Assembly: GCA_963818985.1 (NCBI GenBank)
Contig: CAWFUJ010000007.1
Span: 186,001-250,000, forward strand
Length of the DNA stretch: 64,000 nucleotides
Direction: 5' to 3'
Source: JAFEDN01 sp963818985
GTDB taxonomy: Bacteria; Pseudomonadota; Gammaproteobacteria; Coxiellales; Coxiellaceae
Shown here: piece after piece, positions 52,816 through 60,443 of the stretch
How positions within the stretch are numbered: the stretch's first letter is position 1
Layout of the letters: each line of letters opens with the position of its first letter
Notes under the pieces: model-generated
Seen by the model: the letters and a program-made list of their open reading frames with translations, nothing else
What the model was told of the DNA's origin: nothing
Database searches by the model: none
Position numbers and translations under genes: made by a program

Positions 52816-54519
52816 TTAATAAAGGCGCCTCCCTTTTTTTTCTTCATTGCTTGTAGACTGAAATAAAGGATAACTGTTTCGACGGCGGTAAATTTTTTCA
52901 GACTTTCTTTCCTTATCAATTCTGACTTTTTTAGAATCTTGGTCTTTAGAATCTCTCTCCGTTAATAAAAAGCTGAGATCTCGCTGACGAGTCAGCGAAA
53001 AGACCCGTTCGAATGCTTGCAAACTTCTTGAGTCTTGCCAAATTGCAAAGACGACTAGGGTAGTTTTTAAATAGTCTAAATAAGCCGGTTCAGAAAAAAC
53101 TTTTTTAAAACAACCCGCCACTAACTCGGGCGGATTTGCAAAAGCACCACAACCCAGTGCACATAAAACTAATATTTCAAGTCTCTTTGCCTTCGCCTTA
53201 TTTAAAGCTGACCGTATTGTGGCTTCCGTGTCGGCCGTAAACCTCTTGCTATCAAGACGTCCGAGTGTGAAGTATTCTCCACTATCGGATTCTGGTACCA
53301 GTCTTCTTAGATCAATAGCCGCCACGGATATGACACCAAGCAGCGCTATATTGTCAGGCACTACTTCTGCATCTGGATTTTTAACCAGTAAAACGTTTTC
53401 CGCATAATGAGCTGCTCCTCTTTTTATTTCATAGCGATCTTTTTCAGGTAATTTTTTAGCGATTTGCTCTATACACACCACTTCTTCAATGTGGCTTTTA
53501 TAACTCGCTTCGGTCAAGGGTTCAAAAGAATGGAGAAAATTAATGAAAGGGTGATTGCGAGGATGAGTATGGGTACTGATGATGAGATCAAGCCACAGGC
53601 TACTCTGACGACAGAATGCTTCTTCCAAGGTTCCCCGACCACGCATAACCGCTCCCCCTGGTGTTATTGCATTACCAGGATTCATGAAGCCCAATTTTCT
53701 CTCAGGATATCGAATACTCAGTTTAACTAATACTTTGATTGCATCTTCATCAACGATGGCAAGGAATCCTAAGCCCTCTTTTGCTTCTTCTCTATGCAAA
53801 TTCTTTTCCAGAATTTTTGCTTTTACAATTTCTTGGTGCTTTAATTTATATTCTTCGAGACTATTAAGAAAAAATTTTCTTATATTCTTAAAAAAATCAT
53901 TAATAAATGGGAGGTCCTCGAATTTAAAGCGGAATTTATGGAAAGTAGCAATAAATTTAGTTTCGTAATCGGCATCAGGAAAAGTATAATGAGGAAATTT
54001 TATTTGAAAAATATCCTTTAGCTCGGCTTTAATTTCTGGTAAAGGGTGCTTGGCTCGGATATATAAATCATATAAAGCAGCACCTCTTCCTAGAGTATTG
54101 GCATAATGACAACATCTTTCGACAAATCTTCCTACTTCTATGTGATCTTTAATTACTACCTTGACCAGTTTAGCTTTATTATTAAACGTTTTACCCTTGC
54201 TATTTTTGAATTCTAAAAAGTCGGTCTTTTTACCAGCTTCTTTAATGAGTATTGTAAAAGAAATATTAACAAAACCTTCTGTCTGAAGCGCTTCATAGAA
54301 ATCTTTTGCATAAGCGATGTTACTATAGGGAAAATATATCTCTAACCCCTTGCGTGATAAATTTATACTGGGTATGTTTATACCTTTTTCGGCCTTCGGC
54401 TGGGTATTGACTGATTTGCTCTCTTGAATCAAGATAGAGATTGTTGCGCCAATGGCTGCTCTTATACCTGAAATAGAGCTGCTTTTGGTGATGGCTTTTG
54501 TGGGTGGGTGAATTCGCAT
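52816..54519 (-). CDS. Macrodomain/PARG-like protein with large N-terminal extension
   Basis: A 567-residue protein. Residues about 250-505 carry the signatures of bacterial-type poly(ADP-ribose) glycohydrolase/DUF2263 macrodomains: MNPGNAITPGGA at 279-290, the catalytic-loop counterpart RGTLEEAFCRQSSL at 295-308, VISVAAIDLR near 397, and LCALGCGAFANPPELVA at 452-468. The usual GGG is GGA here and the usual QEE is LEE; both glutamates (299, 300) remain. The N-terminal 250 residues match nothing I know, and the basic tail (ERKSEKIYRRRNS) is unusual. TTTGGAGTATAATC supports the start at 54519. The domain should bind or hydrolyse ADP-ribose; a host-directed effector role is inferred. Confidence 0.82.
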   Translation of the reverse strand: MRIHPPTKAITKSSSISGIRAAIGATISILIQESKSVNTQPKAEKGINIPSINLSRKGLEIYFPYSNIAYAKDFYEALQTEGFVNISFTILIKEAGKKTDFLEFKNSKGKTFNNKAKLVKVVIKDHIEVGRFVERCCHYANTLGRGAALYDLYIRAKHPLPEIKAELKDIFQIKFPHYTFPDADYETKFIATFHKFRFKFEDLPFINDFFKNIRKFFLNSLEEYKLKHQEIVKAKILEKNLHREEAKEGLGFLAIVDEDAIKVLVKLSIRYPERKLGFMNPGNAITPGGAVMRGRGTLEEAFCRQSSLWLDLIISTHTHPRNHPFINFLHSFEPLTEASYKSHIEEVVCIEQIAKKLPEKDRYEIKRGAAHYAENVLLVKNPDAEVVPDNIALLGVISVAAIDLRRLVPESDSGEYFTLGRLDSKRFTADTEATIRSALNKAKAKRLEILVLCALGCGAFANPPELVAGCFKKVFSEPAYLDYLKTTLVVFAIWQDSRSLQAFERVFSLTRQRDLSFLLTERDSKDQDSKKVRIDKERKSEKIYRRRNSYPLFQSTSNEEKKGRRLY

Positions 54520-54574
54520 GATTATACTCCAAAGTTAAAATGTTTCTGGTAAAAAATTATAAAAGGAGATAACG

Positions 54575-55849
54575 ATGAGCAGAAAAAGTCCTTTGTGGGG
54601 TTTTAGTTCTACTTTAAATAATGAAGAATTTATAAAAACCGTCATAACGTTAGATAACGATTCTTTACGCCAAATCTTACATGGGAAAGAACAAGCCACC
54701 AACTTGCGAAGTCTAGCTGATGCTTTTTTAGAAGACAAGCGCGTTGCTGAACATGTCATTGCTACCTTAGAAGATCAAAAGGACTTGCTTACTTTATTTG
54801 AATATAAATTACCGCCAGCAGGTGAAATTCCTGTTGCATTTATATTTTTTGCTAAACATACCGGGAGGATTGTCACACAACTCGTAAACAAAATGAATGG
54901 TATAATATTAGCCGCTATTTGCCATATAAAATTTACTCGGATGGAGGAAACAGCTGGCCGACAGTTTTTTTATTATCAGGGTCCTCAACAATGTTATGAA
55001 TTGATCGCTAAACTAAATGACCAATGTTTGTCTGATGTCATGGTAATGAGGGCTAAAGATAAATTTTCTGAAACGCCTGCTGCTCAAGTGTTAAAGAAAC
55101 TGAATTCCTCCTTGGCTCAAGCTTTAATGGCTCGATTGGATTGTCAAACACTTTCAGCTGCTCTAGCTGGACAAGATTTAGGTTTTTATAACTTTGTTTT
55201 TGGCACGCTGGATGCGAAGACTTGTGAGACCTTAATTTATAACCTTGACGCTAAGTTATTAGTCCCCATAGTAAATAAAATCTTTAGCAATGAAAATAGG
55301 GATTGGATAGAAAGAACGATATGTAAAGAGACCGCGGAAATTTTAAGAGATTGTCGGGATTCTTTTGAAACTCCTGCGGCATGTATGCGAGATAGTCCTG
55401 AAAAATTCATTGCATTTTTACATCGACGTATGCAGACTTGGAAGGGAGCTGACGATACCTTTATTTTGATAAAACTGATCGAAAAAGCTAGACAAGAACC
55501 TACAAGTGCAACAGACGATTTTTGGCAAGAGTTAATTACCCAGCTTAATGAAATGACCCAGACCAACCTACGGATTCAACGTGAACAACAATTAGTTGTG
55601 AATGTTGTGGATGTGAATAAAGACCAAAAGTATATCCCTCCTTTCCAGTCCACGGAAGCTTACAATTTAGAAGATTTCGTTGATCAGCATCGGATTCAGA
55701 AACCGGGAACTGAAGAGGAAAAGCGCTCTAAAAATTCTTCCTCTTTTCTGCCTGCCCCTAAGAAAAATACCAGTATGATTAAAGAAAAAGATAGCACCAA
55801 CAAAACCCCAACCCAAACCCCTTGCACTCTAGGAGGGGGTACTTCTTGA
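54575..55849 (+). CDS. Unrecognised helical protein divergent from the macrodomain gene
   Basis: A 424-residue protein with no recognised family. AAAGGAGATAACG is a strong ribosome site. Residues 1 to about 330 are helical, with leucine-rich segments of similar design (LRSLADAFLEDKRVAEHVIA; LAQALMARLDCQTLSAALAG; LDAKTCETLIYNLDAKLLVP), suggesting degenerate helical repeats. The last 80 residues are polar and disordered (KRSKNSSSFLPAPKKNTS onward). No signal peptide or membrane span. Its start is 55 bases from that of the macrodomain gene on the other strand, so the two may share a control region and a process. Confidence 0.75.
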   Translation: MSRKSPLWGFSSTLNNEEFIKTVITLDNDSLRQILHGKEQATNLRSLADAFLEDKRVAEHVIATLEDQKDLLTLFEYKLPPAGEIPVAFIFFAKHTGRIVTQLVNKMNGIILAAICHIKFTRMEETAGRQFFYYQGPQQCYELIAKLNDQCLSDVMVMRAKDKFSETPAAQVLKKLNSSLAQALMARLDCQTLSAALAGQDLGFYNFVFGTLDAKTCETLIYNLDAKLLVPIVNKIFSNENRDWIERTICKETAEILRDCRDSFETPAACMRDSPEKFIAFLHRRMQTWKGADDTFILIKLIEKARQEPTSATDDFWQELITQLNEMTQTNLRIQREQQLVVNVVDVNKDQKYIPPFQSTEAYNLEDFVDQHRIQKPGTEEEKRSKNSSSFLPAPKKNTSMIKEKDSTNKTPTQTPCTLGGGTS

Positions 55850-55866
55850 AACACCTGTGATAAGTT

Positions 55867-57051
55867 TTACCCTCTCCCGGGTGGGAGGGGGGATATGGCC
55901 TGAGCTAAGTCTTGTTGCAAATCTTCGACATCCTCAATGCCAACGGATAAACGAATTAAACCATCGCTAATGCCTAATTGTTCACGGACAGCAACAGGAA
56001 TGGAGGCATGAGTCATAATGGCCGGATGTTCAATTAAGCTTTCAACTCCGCCTAAACTTTCAGCTAAAGTGAATAAACGGCAGCGTGAAAGGATCTGTTT
56101 CGTCTCTTCTAAAGAGCAACGTAATTTTATACTGATCATTCCGCCGAACAAGTCCATTTGTTTTTTTGCCAGCTCGTATTGAGGGTGGCTTTTTAAGCCA
56201 GGATAATAAACATGCTCCACTAGCGGATGCGTTTCCAGCCAAGAAGCTAAATATAAGGCATTATACTGGTGACGTTCCATTCGTATCGCCAAAGTTTTCA
56301 AACCACGCAATGCCAGAAAACTATCGAAAGGTCCAGCAATAGCGCCAATCGCATTCTGTAAGTAGATAAGCTGTTTAATTAAATTCTCATTGTCACCGAC
56401 GACCACAACCCCATTAATCACATCTGAATGGCCATTTAAATATTTAGTAGCAGAATGAACGACTATATCAAAACCTAATTCAATGGGTCGTTGGCTGATA
56501 GGTGTAGCAAATGTGTTATCTACACAACTGATGAGTCCATGTTGTTTTGCGAGGCGAGCGATTGCAGACAAATCCACAATTTTAAGCAAAGGATTGCTAG
56601 GAGTTTCAACCCAAATCATTTTGGTATTAGGTTGAATGGCGTTACTCACTCGATCGAGATCGGTCATATCAACAAAGGAAAAATTTAAACCAGCAGAACG
56701 TGCACGCACATTGGCGAATAATCGATAAGTACCGCCATAGACATCATCCATGACTAAGATGTGATCCCCCGGGTTCAGTAATTCTAATACTGTCGCAATG
56801 CCGGCCATACCTGAAGCAAATGCGAACCCTCGTTGTCCGGACTCAAGATCGGCGATACATCGTTCATAAGCGAAACGCGTTGGGTTCTGGGTGCGCGAAT
56901 ATTCATAACCTTGATGTTCCCCGGGGCTACGTTGCGCGTAAGTGGAGGTCGCATAAATTGGAGTCATCACCGCCCCAGTTAAAGGATCGGGATGTTGCCC
57001 GCCGTGAATAACGCGAGTGCCTAATTTAGCTTTATTTTCTTTATCCATCAT
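55867..57051 (-). CDS. Cystathionine gamma-lyase/gamma-synthase family PLP enzyme
   Basis: A 394-residue Cys/Met-metabolism PLP enzyme. GYEYSRTQNPTRFAYERCIA, the VYGGTYRLF strand and the PLP lysine Lys203 in VVHSATKYLNGHSD are standard. LAESLGGVESLIEHPAIMTH near the C-terminus is typical of the MetB/CGL group. Lying downstream of a CBS-like gene on the same strand, it most likely works as cystathionine gamma-lyase in reverse transsulfuration. MetB activity cannot be excluded. The final residues SPLPPGRG come from a CCCTCTCCC palindromic repeat. Confidence 0.9.
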   Translation of the reverse strand: MMDKENKAKLGTRVIHGGQHPDPLTGAVMTPIYATSTYAQRSPGEHQGYEYSRTQNPTRFAYERCIADLESGQRGFAFASGMAGIATVLELLNPGDHILVMDDVYGGTYRLFANVRARSAGLNFSFVDMTDLDRVSNAIQPNTKMIWVETPSNPLLKIVDLSAIARLAKQHGLISCVDNTFATPISQRPIELGFDIVVHSATKYLNGHSDVINGVVVVGDNENLIKQLIYLQNAIGAIAGPFDSFLALRGLKTLAIRMERHQYNALYLASWLETHPLVEHVYYPGLKSHPQYELAKKQMDLFGGMISIKLRCSLEETKQILSRCRLFTLAESLGGVESLIEHPAIMTHASIPVAVREQLGISDGLIRLSVGIEDVEDLQQDLAQAISPLPPGRG

Positions 57052-57075
57052 TTAGATCCTGTTAACAGTGTTTCC

Positions 57076-57104
57076 GTCATCCCGCGATCAAGTCGCGGGA
57101 TGAC
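57076..57104. repeat. Palindromic repeat (GTCATCCCGCG family)
   Basis: A 12-bp perfect stem GTCATCCCGCGA / TCGCGGGATGAC with loop TCAAG between the CBS-like and cystathionine lyase genes. It is near-identical to the copies at 10292 and 14536. Confidence 0.88.
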
Positions 57105-57132
57105 CGCAACTTGTGCCAAGCGGAGCATAAAA

Positions 57133-58083
57133 TTAAATGAAACCGTGCTCTTTCATCCAAAGGTCATCGGCAAATTTTGATAAATAATTGCGGATGGAAT
57201 CTGGTAAGATAACTAAGCAGCGCTGATCCGCTTTTAAATGCACTGCAACTTGCAGAGCGGCCCACACTGCACTGCCTGATGAACCACCCACCAGTAATCC
57301 CTCTTCTTTAATTAAGCGTCGGGCCATTAAAAAAGAGTCTCGGTCATTTATTTTTATATATCGGTCTACTAAGCTATTATCCAAAACTTTGGGGATAAAA
57401 TCGTAACCGATTCCCTCCACTAAATATGATTTAATTTCAGCTCCGCCGCCAAGTATGGATCCTATCGGGTCAACGCCAATGATTTCAATATGGGGGTTCA
57501 CTTCTTTTAAACGTCGCGCTACGCCGGTGATCGTGCCGCCGGTTCCTGCGGACATCACCACCATATCGAGATCTGGTCCCATATCTTCTAAAATTTCATA
57601 AGCTGTACCAAAATAATGGGCATTTGGATTGTTGGGATTTGAATATTGATCCAAAATATGGGAATTTGGAATTTCATGGTGTAGAGTCTTTGCCAAGGAA
57701 AGATGGCTTTCTGGAGAGTCCCAAGCGGCGTCAGTCGGCGTACGGTATATTTTTGCGCCCAATGCTTCAAGCACCACTTGTTTTTCTTTGCTCATTTTTT
57801 CGGGCATAGTAATGATCACTTTGTAACCTTTTACCGCCGCGGCTAGTGCAATACCTATACCCGTATTGCCAGAAGTAGGTTCAATGAGAGTATCTCCTGG
57901 TTTGATGAGGCCATCTTTTTCGGCTTGCTCAACCATATAATAGCCAATTCGGTCTTTTACTGATCCGCCTGGATTGAGAAACTCACATTTAACATAAAGC
58001 TGGCAAGGTAATTCCGCACCAATTCTGTTGAGTTTTACGATGGGCGTTTTGCCAATGACCTGAAGGATATTATTGAAAAACAT
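57133..58083 (-). CDS. Cystathionine beta-synthase-like enzyme (no regulatory domain)
   Basis: A 316-residue fold-type II PLP enzyme. The PLP lysine is Lys43 in NPGGSVKDRIG and the phosphate loop is PTSGNTGIG. The block VEGIGYDFIPKVLDNSLVD, then KINDRDSFLMARRLI and GLLVGGSSGSAVWAAL matches the catalytic core of eukaryotic-type CBS more closely than CysK. The C-terminal CBS (Bateman) domain is absent. Paired with the lyase gene it would convert homocysteine and serine to cystathionine and so methionine to cysteine. GAGGAGAATT supports the ATG at 58083. Confidence 0.9.
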   Translation of the reverse strand: MFFNNILQVIGKTPIVKLNRIGAELPCQLYVKCEFLNPGGSVKDRIGYYMVEQAEKDGLIKPGDTLIEPTSGNTGIGIALAAAVKGYKVIITMPEKMSKEKQVVLEALGAKIYRTPTDAAWDSPESHLSLAKTLHHEIPNSHILDQYSNPNNPNAHYFGTAYEILEDMGPDLDMVVMSAGTGGTITGVARRLKEVNPHIEIIGVDPIGSILGGGAEIKSYLVEGIGYDFIPKVLDNSLVDRYIKINDRDSFLMARRLIKEEGLLVGGSSGSAVWAALQVAVHLKADQRCLVILPDSIRNYLSKFADDLWMKEHGFI

Positions 58084-58104
58084 AATTCTCCTCATTATTT
58101 ACCT

Positions 58105-58124
58105 CCTCTCCCGGATGGGAGAGG
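58105..58124. repeat. CCCTCTCCC-type hairpin upstream of the CBS-like gene
   Basis: An 8-bp stem CCTCTCCC / GGGAGAGG with loop GGAT, 22 bases upstream of the CBS-like ATG. Its position would place it in the leader of that message. Confidence 0.6.
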
Positions 58125-58229
58125 GGAATTAATAAGTAAAGCATTGCTAAAATCGTCTGTCAAATTCCGGGGGTGTGGGACGTTGTATGATTGTAGTAAC
58201 ATATAATTTTATTAGTTGGAGAAAACGAC

Positions 58230-58478
58230 ATGCAAGCAAAAGATATTAATCAATGTGTGCAGCAAATTTTATCTGCATTACCGCCTGGTTTGCAAAATCT
58301 ACCGCAAAATATGCAAGAACATTTACGTACTGCGATTCTTAGCACTTTTAATAAATTAGATTTAGTAACCCGTGAAGAATTTGATGCGCAAGTAGGGGTT
58401 TTATTAAAAACTCGCAATAAGTTAGAGCAATTAGAAAAAAAGATAAAAGAATTGGAGGCATTATTGGCTGAGAAGTAA
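58230..58478 (+). CDS. ubiK: Ubiquinone biosynthesis accessory factor UbiK
   Basis: An 82-residue YqiC/BMFP-type protein. An N-terminal helix (QQILSALPPGLQNLPQNM) is followed by LVTREEFDAQVGVLLKTRNK and a coiled-coil C-terminus (LEQLEKKIKELEALLAEK), the family signature. It forms a trimer with UbiJ in aerobic ubiquinone synthesis. It is followed by comM. Confidence 0.9.
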   Translation: MQAKDINQCVQQILSALPPGLQNLPQNMQEHLRTAILSTFNKLDLVTREEFDAQVGVLLKTRNKLEQLEKKIKELEALLAEK

Positions 58479-58499
58479 GTAGAGCAGACAGAGCTAACG

Positions 58500-60008
58500 A
58501 TGAATTTAGCCGTTGTTTATAGCCGAGCCAGCGTCGGAATTAAAGCACCGCCAGTTACTATTGAAGTGCACTTATCTAAGGGGCTGCCAGGATTGAGCAT
58601 CGTCGGTCTTCCTGAAACCGCAGTCAAAGAAAGTCGACATCGAGTTCGTAGTGCAATTGTGAATAGCGGCTTCGAGTTTCCGGTTCGGCGTATTACTGTC
58701 AATTTGGCCCCGGCAGATCTACCCAAAGAAGGAGGTCGTTTTGACCTACCCATCGCCCTGGGCATCCTGGCTGCGTCTGGGCAAATTCCAAAAAATATTC
58801 TGCAAGAGTACGAATTCGCCGGTGAATTAGCTTTGTCAGGTGAAGTTCGTCCTTGCCGAGGCGTGCTCTCTTTTGCTATGGCTACTCGCGCTCAACAAAG
58901 GAAATTGATGATTCCCTCGGCCAATGTAGCGGAAGCATCTAGGGTAGGCGATTTTCCAATTTATGCAGTAGAGAATCTGCAAGAGGTGTGTGCTCATTTG
59001 ACTGGCTGTCAACTTTTATTACCTCACTCACCTTCTGAGCAAAAAACAAGTGCGTTGTACCCGGATTTATCTGAAGTTCAAGGTCAAGCACATGGCCGCC
59101 GGGCTTTGGAAATTGCTGCTGCGGGCGGTCATAGTTTGCTAATGGTAGGTCCTCCTGGAGCGGGCAAGACGATGCTGGCCACGCGATTGCCGGGGATTTT
59201 GCCGCCTATCAATGATGCCGAAGCGTTAGAGGTGGCAGCAGTTTATTCATTGTGCCGAAATGGATTTGATTATCGCCATTGGCAGCTTCGACCTTTTCGT
59301 AAGCCACATCATACCGCCTCAGGTGTCGCTATGGTGGGAGGAAGTAGCCCTCCCTATCCTGGCGAAATTTCGCTAGCTCACCATGGCGTGCTGTTCTTAG
59401 ATGAACTGCCTGAATTTGGCCGTGCCGTTTTAGAAACACTCCGTGAACCGTTAGAGGCAGGGGTTGTGACAATTTCTCGTGCTTCTCACCAAGTTGAATT
59501 TCCTGCAAATTTTCAATTTATTGCCGCTATGAATCCGTGTCCCTGCGGATATCTGGGAGATGTTAAAGGCCATTGTCATTGCACTGCTGAGCAAGTACAG
59601 CGTTACCAACACAAAATTTCCGGCCCATTGTTAGATCGAATTGATATGCATCTTGCGCTCAGCGCTTTACCTTCGAGTGTATTGCTTAATAAAACAGGTG
59701 TGAATAATGAGTCCAGCGATCTTGTACAGCGTCGGGTTTGTTTAGCTCGAAAACGGCAAATGCAAAGACAAAATAAAATTAATACGGCTTTAACAGGAGA
59801 AGAAATAACCCAGCATTGTGCTTTAGATGCTAACACTCAAGTAATATTAGCTCAGACTATAGAGGCATTAAATTTATCTGCTCGTGCTTATCATCGAATT
59901 TTAAAGCTAGCTCGAACGATTGCCGATTTAGCCGCCAGCCATGCCATTACTCAGCAACATATACAAGAAGCAATCAATTATCGACGTTTGACTTCCAATT
60001 TGTTATAG
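58500..60008 (+). CDS. comM: YifB/ComM family Mg-chelatase-like AAA+ ATPase
   Basis: A 502-residue protein with an N-terminal Lon-substrate-like domain (LSKGLPGLSIVGLPETAVKE), Walker A GPPGAGKTMLATRLPG, Walker B GVLFLDELPEFGR and the zinc-like block NPCPCGYLGDVKGHCHCT. ComM is a hexameric helicase promoting branch migration in natural transformation. Its intact state hints that DNA uptake and recombination may persist in this lineage. Confidence 0.94.
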   Translation: MNLAVVYSRASVGIKAPPVTIEVHLSKGLPGLSIVGLPETAVKESRHRVRSAIVNSGFEFPVRRITVNLAPADLPKEGGRFDLPIALGILAASGQIPKNILQEYEFAGELALSGEVRPCRGVLSFAMATRAQQRKLMIPSANVAEASRVGDFPIYAVENLQEVCAHLTGCQLLLPHSPSEQKTSALYPDLSEVQGQAHGRRALEIAAAGGHSLLMVGPPGAGKTMLATRLPGILPPINDAEALEVAAVYSLCRNGFDYRHWQLRPFRKPHHTASGVAMVGGSSPPYPGEISLAHHGVLFLDELPEFGRAVLETLREPLEAGVVTISRASHQVEFPANFQFIAAMNPCPCGYLGDVKGHCHCTAEQVQRYQHKISGPLLDRIDMHLALSALPSSVLLNKTGVNNESSDLVQRRVCLARKRQMQRQNKINTALTGEEITQHCALDANTQVILAQTIEALNLSARAYHRILKLARTIADLAASHAITQQHIQEAINYRRLTSNLL

Positions 60009-60047
60009 TATATTCAATTGTACATAATCATCAATGAAGGAGCGTTT

Positions 60048-60392
60048 ATGGTTGAAGAACTACCTGTAGTGGACCTAGAGTTAGGAGCAAAAATCTTAGA
60101 TGGAGACGAGTACCAAGCAAAGGACATGATCAAAAAGCTAATATCAACTTTGCCTCATGACCTTAAAGAATTGCAAAATGCTTATACCCTTCAAGACAGT
60201 AAAAAACTGGCCGATATCGCTCACTACCTCTATGGAGGGGCTTGCTATTGCGGTACCCCGCGCTTTAAAGCTGCAGCAAAAGCATTAGAAGTAAAGGCTA
60301 AAACCGCCCAGTCTGTTGACGAAATACAGCTGGTTTATATACATCTTTGTGAAGAAATTGAAGCCCTAATAGAGTATCGCTGCCATTTATAA
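60048..60392 (+). CDS. Stand-alone Hpt (histidine phosphotransfer) domain protein
   Basis: A 114-residue four-helix protein. The phosphoacceptor is probably His59 in LADIAHYLYGGACYCGTPRF, which fits the Hpt pattern AHxLxGAxxxxG. The ATG at 60048 follows GAAGGAG; an earlier start at 60018 lacks support. Such proteins relay phosphate between a hybrid sensor kinase and a response regulator. A GacA/UvrY-like regulator lies 3.4 kb downstream, but a link is only suggested. Confidence 0.8.
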   Translation: MVEELPVVDLELGAKILDGDEYQAKDMIKKLISTLPHDLKELQNAYTLQDSKKLADIAHYLYGGACYCGTPRFKAAAKALEVKAKTAQSVDEIQLVYIHLCEEIEALIEYRCHL

Positions 60393-60396
60393 TGTT

Positions 60397-60423
60397 CCCT
60401 CTCCCTGGCGGGGTGGGAGAGGG
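60397..60423. repeat. CCCTCTCCC-type hairpin after the Hpt gene
   Basis: A 9-bp stem CCCTCTCCC / GGGAGAGGG with loop TGGCGGGGT, four bases after the Hpt stop and about 20 bases before the carbamoyltransferase ATG. A possible terminator. Confidence 0.6.
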
Positions 60424-60443
60424 GATAAAAAGCGGGGGCCTGA

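Noticed and set aside
57060..57130. Riboswitch upstream of the cystathionine lyase gene
   Set aside because: The only structure seen is the GTCATCCCGCG repeat, which occurs next to unrelated genes. No SAM or other riboswitch core was recognised.
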